Positions 1 to 41,000 of a DNA stretch of 64,000 bases are shown here, in pieces. This DNA comes from Syngnathus acus (Eukaryota > Chordata > Actinopteri > Syngnathiformes > Syngnathidae), in the NCBI RefSeq assembly GCF_901709675.1, contig NC_051091.1:4250967-4314966 (forward strand), given 5' to 3'. A model generated the notes under the pieces. The model saw nothing but the letters and a program-made list of their open reading frames with translations. It had not been told where the DNA came from and searched no databases. How positions within the stretch are numbered: the stretch's first letter is position 1; the number at the start of each line of letters is the position of its first letter. The position numbers were made by a program, and so were the translations under genes.

Positions 1-560
1 CTGTCACTCAGGCTAGCGCGCTGGGGCCTCGCGCTAGGCCTTTACTTCTCCATACTTTTTCTCCGTGGGAGCGCGGCGGCGTGGGAACACAAAGCATTTA
101 ACTTCCCAACCACGACACCAGATAGCCACCTCAAGGCTCCAAGCGGGGAGCGACATAATAACACACATCAGCAAAGACACGAATACCTCCGCCAACAGCC
201 TCAACCAACACTGTGTTGTCGACTTCGTCACATTTGTTTTGAACTCAAAAAGCCGACATGCGGCACCACGCCAGCTACGATGTTGATGCGTCCCCGAAAC
301 GGTCTCTTTCGCCAATTATGTGCCCAGAAATGCGACGAGAAATACGGTTAGGCCTTCTTACTTGTTCCCCAGTCACCTTGTGTCCGCTTGGATGTCAAAT
401 ACGAGGCGAAATTCTTTCAAAGGCTGGTACCGCCGCCTCCGCCTGGCTGCTTCACAGATCACGCAGTTGAATTTCTCACTTGCATTCACCACCGGCGCGG
501 GCTGCGTGGAGAGCAAGTGCGCATGCGCGTACAACGGTCACCGCGTCATTGTCCACGATT
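1..560. promoter_or_regulatory. CpG-rich block with an NRF1-type site, possible promoter of a gene beyond the left edge
   Basis: The stretch is much richer in CpG than the AT-rich DNA from 560 to 1900. It contains the palindromic NRF1 consensus TGCGCATGCGC at 518-528. Read on the minus strand it resembles a 5' UTR, with a possible donor (caagtaaga) near 350, which would suit a gene running leftwards. A 93-codon minus-strand frame at 34-315 matches no protein I recognise, so no CDS is called. Confidence 0.35.
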
Positions 561-864
561 TTTTTTTTTTTTATACAATAAAATGTTTGAAGTGAACTAT
601 TTGAGATTAAAATAGTCTATCAAGTGGTCAGGAAGGGATTTCTTGACGGGGTTATTTTAGACAAGGGGGCATTTTATCTCCCTTTACCCAACAATATTCA
701 GTAGCACAAGATAACACGTATAAAATTTTGTCTAGGCTAAATGTAATTCATGTATTTAAAATACAACTCAAAGTGCCCAAATATGCACTATTAATATTCC
801 CAAACTGGTTTTCATACCTAATTTTCACTCTATCCAAAAATACAAAAAACACACAAACAAATAT
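561..864. other. AT-rich spacer, nothing recognised
   Basis: Contains a poly-T run at about 560-572 and AT-rich sequence between the CpG-rich block and the arhgap39 3' end. No gene or repeat was recognised. Confidence 0.5.
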
Positions 865-879
865 ACAATTGAACAACCC

Positions 880-885
880 TTTATT
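880..885 (-). terminator. candidate poly(A) signal AATAAA for arhgap39
   Basis: The plus strand reads tttatt, which is AATAAA on the gene strand. It lies about 1.06 kb after the stop, with a second copy at 1009-1014. Which one is used cannot be decided from sequence. Confidence 0.45.
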
Positions 886-1008
886 TTTGGACAATTGTTC
901 TATAATCAAACAAGGCGGAACACAATACACACACAGGTTGAGTCAGTCTTCTGTTCAAAAGGCAGGTAGTACAGCAGAACAACAAAAAACAAAAACAAAC
1001 CTTTTTCC

Positions 1009-1014
1009 TTTATT
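1009..1014 (-). terminator. alternative poly(A) signal AATAAA for arhgap39
   Basis: A second AATAAA on the gene strand, 0.93 kb after the arhgap39 stop. It could give a slightly shorter 3' UTR. Confidence 0.4.
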
Positions 1015-1947
1015 GCTCTTACAGAAACTCCCACGCATGTCCTTCATTCCAATAAACTGTTAATACTATTTACATGCGATATATACATTAAAAGGACTCG
1101 TCAGCTTATTCTACATTCTCATAATGCTTGAGAGTTGCACTGTCCATAAAGGGGTTCGACACAATGATGACACATTTCGTCTGTGGGAAGACTGGAAACA
1201 GTACAGTTCCAGTCCCATCTAACACCCGTTTTTTTTTTTCCTCAGTAAGACCTGAGCCACATTACATATATCACAAGAATATAGAACAGAGGTCCAAATG
1301 AAATATTTCTTATAGATTATTATTATCATAATTAAATAAGTAATCTCCCACTTCACAAAGACATGCTGGAAATACACATCTCCCATTTGCCCTTAAATGA
1401 ATATTGTAGGTCAGAAAATCTAAGCACTTCCAAATGAGTTTGTTGAAAATTAGCAAAACTTAGCAACAATGGTTTGTACTCTGTTCACTCTACTTAAAAT
1501 CCTGTATAATAGACCAGTGATCAGAAGAACAACAAAAACATGATCGATTTTCTTTGCCTTTTCAGTATAAATCGACGCATGAGATGTCTTACGCTGACGG
1601 TCATACACACAAGCACACTTGAATGATGTGAGGGAGCATAAACACCAACAGAACTTGAAACCTTTGTCAATATCTGTACAGTCTTAGACTTTGCTGAACT
1701 CAAGTTGTTGTACACATACAACTATTTTTGGCAGGAAATAAAGTTAAGTCGTCATCACGTGATGTCACTGGTTGAAATGAGAGGTCACCAAAAGATGGCT
1801 CAGACTTGTGAGTTTCTTGGGCCTCACATTAAGTAGCTGGATAGTTAAGTATCATTTGACCAAAACAATTTGTTTTGTCTCTCATGAAGATGTCATATCT
1901 CATTCTGCAAGTTTCCAGTGTTTTCTGCAGAGAGCAATTCTGCGAGG

Positions 1948-23297
<21,350 letters not shown>

Positions 23298-23590
23298 TTT
23301 CTTCACATTGTAAATAGCGACGTAAACAGGTTAAAACAAGGTCTGTGCTCGAGTTCTGGGGATGAGCGTCGTTGCACGCAGCACACCGAGCGGTCCGTCC
23401 AAGTGGGGAGTGTGCAGGGACGGTCCTGCACTGGTGAATCCAAAAACCGAGTCTCCGCCCCCGCACGTGAGGCAGCGGTGGGGACGGGAGGTGGCGACGG
23501 AAAGGGTGCGTGCGTGTGTGTTTGTCCACCCTGTCGCATTGTAGATGGCTGGAGAAGACGGAACGTTGCACGGACACCGTTATCCATACA
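23298..23590 (-). promoter_or_regulatory. arhgap39: arhgap39 5' UTR and GC-rich promoter
   Basis: Directly upstream of the start exon is a GC/CpG-rich stretch with a GC box (complement of CTCCGCCCCCG, 23453-23463) next to an E-box CACGTG at 23464-23469 and no evident TATA box. This is the typical layout of a vertebrate TATA-less promoter. The start site is inferred to lie around 23400-23560. Confidence 0.55.
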
Positions 23591-23878
23591 AGTTTCGCTC
23601 TTTTATGAACTTTTTCGAGACAAGCAAATTGGGGAATTACCTCTGAATCAGTTGCCGTGTTCATTAATGTGCTGTCACCTTCATTCATATCAAAGTTGAA
23701 TCACTATCCTACCCCTGCTTTCACCAGTCTGTATTTTGTTTGTAAATATGTGACATTTTGTCACCTCGACTAATTTGCCAGTCTGCTGTTTCCTAGAGTT
23801 GACTAGATATCCGGTTGCTAAGCAACACACTGACTTTGTATTGTCATTAGAATTTCCTATTATACTAATTATAATGTT

Positions 23879-23896
23879 ATATATATATATATATAT
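23879..23896. repeat. (AT)n microsatellite
   Basis: Short AT dinucleotide run in the spacer between the arhgap39 promoter and the sulf2 3' end. The rest of 23590-24015 shows nothing else recognisable. Confidence 0.85.
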
Positions 23897-24014
23897 TCCG
23901 AATTTAAGATAGTCATAGAAGTCAATCTCATCAACTAAACAAGCTCAAAAAGACATTGAAGAATTACCACGCGGACAGGCAGTGACCCCTGCTGGACACA
24001 AAGCAGTGACGTCA

Positions 24015-25117
24015 TGTTTTGGTCAAACAACACTTTATTCACAATTACTGTCAGCACTCAGGTCTATGCCCTGCTAAGAAACCAAAATGAAAGAAACTAA
24101 GAAAACAAACAAACATAAAAGGCCGATCGCTTAATTCACACCAACATGAGTGTGTTGTTCCTGTGGCACATAATAAACGTTCTAGGTCTTCACAGTGAAT
24201 CCTTTTAAGTGCTTTTCTCATGTAAAGAAGCAAAGGACAATCTATACATTCCCCTTGATAGTAGTCCATTTGTTTCAACTTGCACAATGAGGTCCGCCTC
24301 TTGGGTATTATAAAAATAATGTAAACATTTATATCAATTGCACAACATACATTCAATTACAAACTTGTACTGTACAGCAAGTTTACTTCTGTATGGTTAT
24401 CCTGTAGCACCATGTATAAGCAAGCTAGATTGGGACATCTACTGTGTGTAAAGAAGAAAAGAAATGGCATTAATAATGTACATTCTGCCAATGAACAAAT
24501 ATTTTGAACTGGACGGCTGGAATCACGGATGGGTTCGTTAGGACCTTTTTCAAACAGTGGTGAGGCTAACACTGATAGAAAATTTCATTAATGCCTCACA
24601 AGTGGCTTGTTTGAGGGGGGGAGGACATTCATTAATAAAGTAAAATCCAACTATGATACAAAGCATATTAAGCAACGGTTAGTTTGGATTGAGTGCACTC
24701 AAAAGTTCGCACGACATTGTACAGAAGCGTCGGTGTGGGCACGGACAACATGTGCGCTATCACGGCCGTGGATCATGTTGCTATGATTTCTGTTCTACAT
24801 GCGAGTAACTTGAATGAGTAGCAGCAGAGTCGACGGCTCGGATGAACGCTGATTAAAGCTAATACTTATCTACACGCAGTGAAACTGAGTGGCTTGTGCA
24901 TACACATACTGTCCCGCCTGAATCACACCAACGGATTTTGAGCGAAATGTGTGATGACGAACAAATGGTAATTACAGAGTTTCTGAGCATCCTCTCAGTA
25001 TCTTCATACCTCCTGCCCGGGTGAGGGGCTCAGTAAAAAAAAATCAAAACCCAAACAGATGATGTCATCAGAGCGTGTCAGGACCGCCTCTCATGGTTGG
25101 TAACGGGAATCGGGTGA
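24015..25117 (-). other. sulf2: sulf2 3' UTR (inferred)
   Basis: Non-coding sequence from the sulf2 TAA stop to just past the AATAAA at 24034-24039 on the gene strand, about 1.1 kb. No other gene or repeat was seen in it. Confidence 0.55.
24034..24039 (-). terminator. sulf2: candidate poly(A) signal AATAAA of sulf2
   Basis: The plus strand reads tttatt, which is AATAAA for the minus-strand gene, 1.08 kb after the stop codon. It is the signal nearest the downstream gene's promoter, so sulf2 transcription would end only about 0.45 kb from the arhgap39 5' end. Confidence 0.5.
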
Positions 25118-33125
<8,008 letters not shown>

Positions 33126-33190
33126 GACGCTGGTCACTTCCACCTCCGTCCCGGGTTTCACACAGCCACTTTTGCGCTCCGCTGCCTCGA
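33126..33190 (-). other. sulf2: sulf2 5' UTR portion, probable splice acceptor at 33191/33192
   Basis: Immediately upstream of the start codon the gene strand reads ...cttgtctcccag then gtcgaggc, a plausible 3' splice site. This would make 33191-33126 the 5' UTR part of the first coding exon, with one or more non-coding exons further right. No promoter was located. Confidence 0.4.
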
Positions 33191-36100
33191 CCTGGGAGAC
33201 AAGGCCCGGATTGAGAATGATGCGCATCACGTATACAGAGAGCGGGTGAGAAAGAGCAGATGCAAGCCTGACGCAGCCATTCCGGGCCGCTCTTCCATAC
33301 GAATGCGCTCGTTTGAGCTGAGCTCAGCTCGTTAATCAATCATTAATGATGCATTAGAGTGGTGTCATTGGCTTGGTGTAATGATCTCTGGTGATGAACA
33401 CATGGCTGCAAGGAAGGGGGCTAATGGGCCTGGGCTGGGGGCCAGCTCGGCCCCCACCACCCTGTGAGAGGGAGGGAGGGAGCAATGGGGAAAAGAGGTG
33501 GACTCAAAAGGATAAGGGGATGACAGGATGGAAATGGGGGCAGAGGTCAATTAGCAGCAAGATTCCAAAAATAATCAAACTCGAATTGATTAAAAATGTG
33601 CACACGAGAAAAAATATTACTGCCGTCAGTAAACGCAACACTACAAGTGAAAGGTGCAAAAAAAATTCATTTCCATGCAACATATTTACTTTGATATGTG
33701 GGTGACTTGAGCATGACATGAAAAAAAAGGAAAACACTATTATTTATGTATATGTATTTATCCAAACATTTTTTTATCAAACTTTAATTAGCAGTCAAGG
33801 CAATTGAGATTCTCATTTGCATTGCTAGACAAGTGAGTAAAACAAAGCAAAATAATACAGAGTACATTGTGATGATTAGCTATTTACACAATAGCCTACG
33901 ATGAACTAAAGGCTCACAACAAAGGTTTCACGATGGCAGTGTGCAGTAATTACTCACCTCGGTAGTTTAGCCGAAACCTATCTATTAAAGGCATCACTCT
34001 GCAGTGAGTTATTTTTAAACACTCTACAGGAAACATCGACCTTCAATAACACCGTTGCAATTATTACATGAATAAAACCCCACAGAGCCGACTAAATAAA
34101 CCGAATTACAGAACGCAACACCCCACGCCATCGATTGAGCTGCCAAGCAGAACTAAAGCGCCGCAATAATGTGTTTATCTAATGACACAATCAAAGCAGA
34201 CAGACACCCCAGTGACCAGAATCATAAACACTTTGCAGGCAGCTGAAGCATGGCTGCCGAGACGCTCGGCTGTCAGAAAGAGGAAAGCGTGCGTGTTGCG
34301 TACGCGCGTGCGTGCGTGTAACCTCGAGGAGGATGTGGCCAGAACGATTCTTGTCTGCAGATGAAGACAACAACAATAGAGTCCAGTGGGACTCCTGCGT
34401 TTCCTTTACAGCAGCACCACTGAAATATAGCGGGGTTTAACAAATGACTAGACAAAAGACATGACCTCAGATGACATCAACGAGCCACAGATGAGCAGAG
34501 CTCCAAAAAAATCGATAAAGACACAGATAAAGAAGTAATGTCGGACGGATGGCTGCCATTCACTTCATCTACTTTGGTTTACTCGAAATAACCATAATGA
34601 GCACGGGAAAGCAGACCACATGACTAGAATGTTGTCCTTGCTTTTATTGCCTTGACTTTTTTGGCATGAGAAAAAACACCAGCTATGAAACCGCGCAGCA
34701 AAAAAAAAAAGGCTTGGCAACAGAAAGAAACTCCCCTAAAAGGCTGCGACTGCAACCAGCAGCAAATACCCGGTGACGAAAACGGATTCAAGGGCATCTA
34801 AGGCTGACAAAGAATGAACTCAGTGTGCTGGAATGAAAACGATCCACTGCGACCAAGTCCACTTTTCATCATTTGTGGTTTGCAATGTTCAGCGTTTCCC
34901 TTTGATAGATCTTCCGAGTCGTTGCGGACAAAGCCGACAAAAAGGTGCCAAATTTGGTCCCGTGAAAACATTTGAAGCTCAACATGACTTGGTGTTCCAT
35001 CAATAGCGGAGTATGTGAATTATCGGATTATTGACATGCTGCGGCTGAGGATATGTCCTGACATTTCTCCCAAGAGACCCACTTGATACCGAAAGGACTA
35101 ATTGGATTTTCAGGCTTTTATCAGCTCCATATTCCTTTCGATTCCATTTTTCCCCGCATACGCTCTTTCATCTCCCTTTATTATCTGCCTGCATAAAATC
35201 ACCAAGCAGACAAAGAGTGTCAACATGGAAGCCATGGTGTTTCTCTTTCTCATTCCTGTTTCAGCTCTTTGCGCATGGTTGAATAGCTGAGTCACTCTAA
35301 AAGAACATATTTTATTTCAATTCAAACTGGGGACAACATAAGTAACTCCCGGCAAGACTCTTTAAAATCTTAGCACTTGCTGGCAAACAAGGTAGAAAGG
35401 GCAGAAGATGATATCACAGGGAATGAGCTACTAAAAGCATGCGCGGGGAACACGGATCACGTAAGGGGACGCTAATGCAAAGTGATGCCGCCGGCGAAGG
35501 AAACTTGTGCTCTTCAGTCATGCGCTTGTAAGAGGCTCAAGACAGCGGGGGCGCCGCATCACTCGATAAAAACTTAACGCTTGCACATCTTTTATTGAAC
35601 AAACTGAATTATAAATGCAGCGACAACAGTGTCGCCATGGCAAGACCGCCGTGCCACGGGTGGCTACGCGCACCGGATCGGCTCGTCACACTGGCCAATA
35701 ACGCATCGGCACTTTTAAATTTCACAACTCAAGCGAGGCAGGCAGCGAGCGCTTGATAAATCTTCCAAAGACTTTGCCGAGGCGTTAATGCACTGTTCCC
35801 CTATAAATAAAACACACGGGGTGTTGCGAGGCATAAAAGTCTGATTCATCCCTTCTGCCACCCCCTGAGACAGATTGAAAGCTAGAATATGAGAAAAACA
35901 TGGTGGGGGGGTGGGGGGTAGATGTTTGTTACAAACTGAAGGGAAACAAGTCCAGACACATCCACGTTTCAATCTAATCACGTCGGTGGGATCTTGTATG
36001 CGAGACGGGGATGAGAAAGGCCAGGCTCCATATCTTTCTCGCAAACGAATTTTGAGAGCAAAAGAGGCGCAGGGAAAAAGACGGAGAAGGCATGAAGAAA

Positions 36101-39100
36101 GGAACGAAGCTCGAGGCGCGTAGTCAGGAAGGAACAAAGCGGAAGCACCTCAGTCGCAGATGGAGTCGACGTTAACATTCGAGGCTGACACGTTGAAAAA
36201 ACACCAGCTCAGATTTGCTCGACATCAGAATGTTCGATATTTTGTTGCTTGTAATAAATAAGCAATATGAAAGTTAAAAAACAAAACAAGGTTGTGTGCC
36301 GCAAGGCTACCGAGCCGATTCTTTTGGCGGTAATTGAGGCTGGCAGGGCTTTGCTCAAGTGTGACTTTGTTCCCATTGGCACGCCTCCCTCGGAACAGAA
36401 TGTGAGAAATCCCCAAGGACCCTTCAATTTACCAACAAAAGTTGGCATTGAGATGTAAATTCTGCAACGGCATACATTTATATGAGGCAAACTTCTGTCA
36501 GTTGCTGTGCGTGAGAGGGAGCGAGAAAGCCAAATTGGCCGTGTATCGCTGTGGACTCGGAAGAATGAATTCGGACTTGTCGAAACAGTCTTGAACCCTT
36601 TTTTTTTTTTAGCATAATATTAAACAGCCATCTTTCATCATCACCTTTTGCTCTACTGCTGTAAAGTTGGAAAAAAAAATGTAGGCCTCCTACGCTACTA
36701 AAAGTTTATATTGGTATTATGGGGATACTTGGAGTATACACCAACAGTTTGATACATTTTGATTTCAACACGGGTTCTGACTCTTCTCGCCTGTCTTTTT
36801 CCAAGATGTGCTTTTACTTCCTAATGTGCAATGTTGGAGAATGACAGAGATAAATGCAAAAGCTGAGCTCCGCTTCTACGCTAAGATTTCATTTAGATTT
36901 GCCTACGGTTCTGATAAGCTCGCTACTTTTGCAGCTGTCAGAACCTGCTTGTCATTTCTCTATTAGCAATCCAAGTTTAAAATAAATTGTGAGAATCAGA
37001 CTTGCGTTTAATGTCAACGGTTGCGTTGAGTGGCATTCGCCGCCGTACAACATTTACTGATTGTGTTTTTTTTTCTCGACGGGTCCATTTTTCTTAATCC
37101 TTAATGCGATGTGGAATGTGCTGTTTGGGCAATCGGTGAGGAATGAGAGCAAATGAGGTGCTTAACGCATTGTTAATCCTGCAGTGAGTCTGATGACTCC
37201 ACAGTAAGAGTAAAACGCTGCTTGACAGAGTTTAATGTAACTTTAAAAAGTCAACTCCAACTTTTAGAACTCAATCTGGGGGGTGGGGGTAGTCCATCAA
37301 ACTGTTGTGATCTTAGAGCAGCAGCTTCCAAATAAATTCATCAGCATAAGTATACATTTTTTTGTACATTCATAAAAACCTGCCTGGATAAAAAAAAAGC
37401 TTAGAGCTCGGCGCAAAGTCGTGCTTATTGCGCAACATCCAGCAACCGTAATAATGTAAAGCAAATTCCCGCGGATACACTCTAATAAATCTTTCCCAGA
37501 ATAGTGGAAGCTGTTACAATAGAAAAATACGTGCATGCCAAAGGTTTTGCAGAACGCAGCACAGAGAGAGCGAGAGAGAGAGTCATGCGTGGGTGCTTCG
37601 ATTCTACTGAGTGGGAACGTTATAATTTCATGAAATAAATTATATTCAAATGTAGACCTCATACACGCGAAGGTAATAACAAAGGCAGGTCTTCAATTGT
37701 AAGAAAGAGAAAGAAAAAAAACATGCACATTGTCAACATGAGTCAAATATGGGCAGCAGGGGAAAAATACAAAATGAAAAATCACCAAATTTGACGAGGC
37801 ACTTTGTGATTCAGAGATTGCATGATACAGATCAGAAAACGGGCAACTGTATTTTTAGTCTCCAAGTCACTGTTCTCAAGTTTTGCCTGACATTTTTTCC
37901 TTCTACCTTGCCAGAAGAAGAAATCATGTGAACTCGCCAGTAGGCGTTGAGTGCCTCTCTGACTCTTGCGGCAGATACTGGACATCGATTTCCAGAAATA
38001 GAACAGTTTGAGCTGAAAAGAAATCCACAACTACGAGTGAGTTGAACCTCCAGTTTGTGTAATAAGCTCTGGAGTGGTTTTGCTGTATTTTGAAAGGCTT
38101 CCCAGCAATTGAAGAGCTTGGACTTCACCCAGACCTAGATAATAACTACTAATCACGCCGGTGTGCCATCTCGGCAAGTCTGTGATCTACAAGGTCCATT
38201 ATCTTTTAAATGCTTCTGACTCTGTGAGATGGGATGCCTGGTGAAGAGTTTACTGGCAAATAAAAAGGCGAGGATGAGAAGCTAGAGAGACATCAAGGAC
38301 CAGTGGGGAAATGTTCCTCAGAGAACAAAAGAGCTGTGACGGATTCTCCGGCTTCGCTCTGCTGACTATAAATGTCCCCCAAACACACAGAAAGTGATAC
38401 GTACAAAAAAACATGCACTAATGCTGTGTATCAGACATCAAATCTTCCCCTGACAAAAGACCAGGACAAGAGTCAGACTAATTGTCTGTGAATGCACAGA
38501 ATATGAAGAGTGCGCATTGTCGCGCCCAGCGTTGGGCCATCAAGCACCCGCCGATTTGCCTTTTGTGTCGCCTCCACACTGAACACACTCACTCATCCAA
38601 CAAAAGTGAATTTGTACTTGGATTGCGGCCACGTCCCATATAACGATGTTTTTTGTGCTGGTTGAATTTATGCCCCGCCTCCGATGACATTGACGCTTGT
38701 CATTTGGCTGTATCCGGGACAACCAAGTGGCATGTAGCGCTAGCGTGGTGGTCCCAAAGAAGGGTCGCGACATTTGCCCCTCCTCCCGTGCAACTCGGTG
38801 GTATGCTCCAAGAGAGCCCCGAAAAAGAGAACACAGAGAAAACACACACAGACCCCCGATTGTGCCCGACTTGGGGTTAGCCCCCCCCCCACGGATTTAG
38901 AAGGAAGAAAGAAGAGCCCGTCAATGGCGTTTTGTAAACACGCAACTGTTTTCACATCAGAGCATTTTTTTTTTCGTCCACGTCGATCGGCTGCTTTACA
39001 GTCCGCTGATGTCGCAGCCTTTTCTGTCCTATTGTGGTTTTGATAAGGAGCCATTTGTGGTTCCTGTGACAGAGCGGCCCAGTGGCCTCGCTCCTTTGAG

Positions 39101-41000
39101 CCGGGGCTTGACAGCTGAAACAAGCGAGCAAGCTGGTGGACAGGACAGCCCGCTGAGTGATGGCCGTCCCTTATTGGCACTTACTAACAACGAGCAAAGC
39201 CCCCCGACGGTGAATCACATCTCGGTCAAATGGATTACAGACAAATCAGTCAGCCGCCATTGTTGCGCTGCTACGACCAATTTAGCAAGTTCCCAGAGAC
39301 GTCAATGCGCGTGACTTCGACCCTGCTAAAACCAATTAGACATGTTGGGATTTGTTGACATCTATCAACATAAGAAATCGTGATATTAATTTTCTCAAAC
39401 ATGACCAGCTAGTTTAAATACTGGGAACGTGTTAGATAATTTGGCTCTGAGATAATTTAACTCTGTTTTTTTTGCTTTTTTATCATGACCGCAATCTAAT
39501 TAACATCTGCAACAGGGACTTCTCATAATGGCTTTTGCTTAGCCATGATTACACCCAGCATCCATTCAAGGCTTTCTATCCCGCTGAATTATTCACAGAG
39601 GAAATCACCAAGATGTTTGGAAGTTACAGTTCAACAGCCACGGAAGTGATCACCGGAGACTTGAGGAAAATTCATTTGATGACAAACAACAGCTTGGACT
39701 ACTTCAAGGCCATTGACTGTGGTGGACTATTTTGTGGGGTGATGACAGTTGGAGGGTGCATTATCTCATCTTGTATATATAAGGATGCCGTTGGGAGTTG
39801 GGGCTCAGGAGGTGAGGGGCGCACGTTTACTTTTGCTCTCCACCCATTCGCTGTTGTAACCCCTTGCATCGCTAGCTAGCTTTCTGTGGGACCTTTTGTC
39901 AAGGGATTAATGGGGTTTTCGCTCCCTCCCCTATTGGAGCCACACAGGGGGTTTAAGATTGGAGCACAGAGGGAAGACCTGAAATTACACAGACTTTTTC
40001 CGCTCAGCTGCTTACGTGTATTTCCACTGTGTGTGTGCGCTTTGCTCCAAAATCACCACAGTGAATGATTCTGTCAATGTGGCTTTCCCAGCAGGAATTT
40101 GGGGAGATGTATCAAAACCTAGTGATGTTGGTTTTTTTTTAACGTTTAGCAGCAAAGAAGCTCAGCGGGTAGTATGTGAAAGACGCATTTGAGTTTGCGA
40201 CGGGCCTCAAAATGAAACATAAAGGTCTCGCTACTGCAGTCAACTGGCAAAGCGGGCCTCACACTGGGAGAGCACATGGCTGGCGTCTCGATAGGTCGGT
40301 ATCCATCTCGCTGCGGTCTCGCCGTGGGACAGCTGCCCAGACGGTCCATCTGTCTGTCCTGACCTGTGCTTGGGGACCGCGGGGAGGCCTAAGTGGCCCG
40401 CCAAGGGGGTCCTGGCATGTTGCCCACCTCGGAATGACAGTGAGGCTGCCAGCAGCTTGCCAAACATGCCCGTAGGACTGTGGCTGTTACACTATTGATG
40501 TTGTATCGGGTTGCCGAGACCTTGGCAGCCTTTTAATGAGCGTTCAGATTGATTAGCTAGTAATCATTCCGTCTCCCTTTACGGCGGATACTTCTTATTG
40601 GTTGTTTCCAAAGGGTTGTCTGCTTTCTAATGTTCGAATAAATATTCATTTAGTTAAAAAAAAAATGAGCCAAAGGCAACCCAAATTCGCAGGTTTGTGT
40701 GATGTGTATACAAGTCAGTATTTGTGCAGCTTAAGTGGCATCCACCATTTTACTTGTCAAAAGATTCTCAAATAGAAGTCAGCAAAAATCAAACAAACAC
40801 AAATGAAAGAGAGAAAGAGGGACGGTTGACCGGCCTGTTATTCTCTTCTCACCTTTTTGCCCCTCTATTGCGACTGCTTCCCTCATAACAGCAGAGGTCT
40901 TCGGGACTCCCATTAGACCTCGATTAGACTGCTGTCAGAGAGGAAGCCAACTGTCACCCCCTCCTGTGGTTGCAATCACGACCCCCCAGTCAGACCCCCC
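33191..41000. other. non-coding region upstream of sulf2, part 1
   Basis: No exon with family similarity was found. It contains homopolymer runs (near 34700 and 36600), a GA-rich run near 37565-37582, a purine-rich block near 35990-36130, and a GC-rich, C-run-containing block near 38700-38900. It is probably an intron or regulatory DNA of sulf2. Confidence 0.5.

Larger units (their letters stand above)
865..1947 (-). other. arhgap39: arhgap39 3' UTR (inferred)
   Basis: AT-rich sequence after the stop codon with no coding potential. On the minus strand AATAAA signals lie at 1014-1009 and 885-880, giving a 3' UTR of about 0.95 or 1.08 kb. The exact cleavage site is inferred. Confidence 0.55.

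Noticed and set aside
34-315. 93-codon minus-strand frame in the CpG-rich start of the window
   Set aside because: No similarity to any protein I recognise. The sequence looks like a 5' UTR or promoter, so it is described only as a possible regulatory block.
39535-39879. 114-codon plus-strand frame in the gene-free region
   Set aside because: No similarity or domain recognised and no supporting splice sites or promoter. Chance frame.
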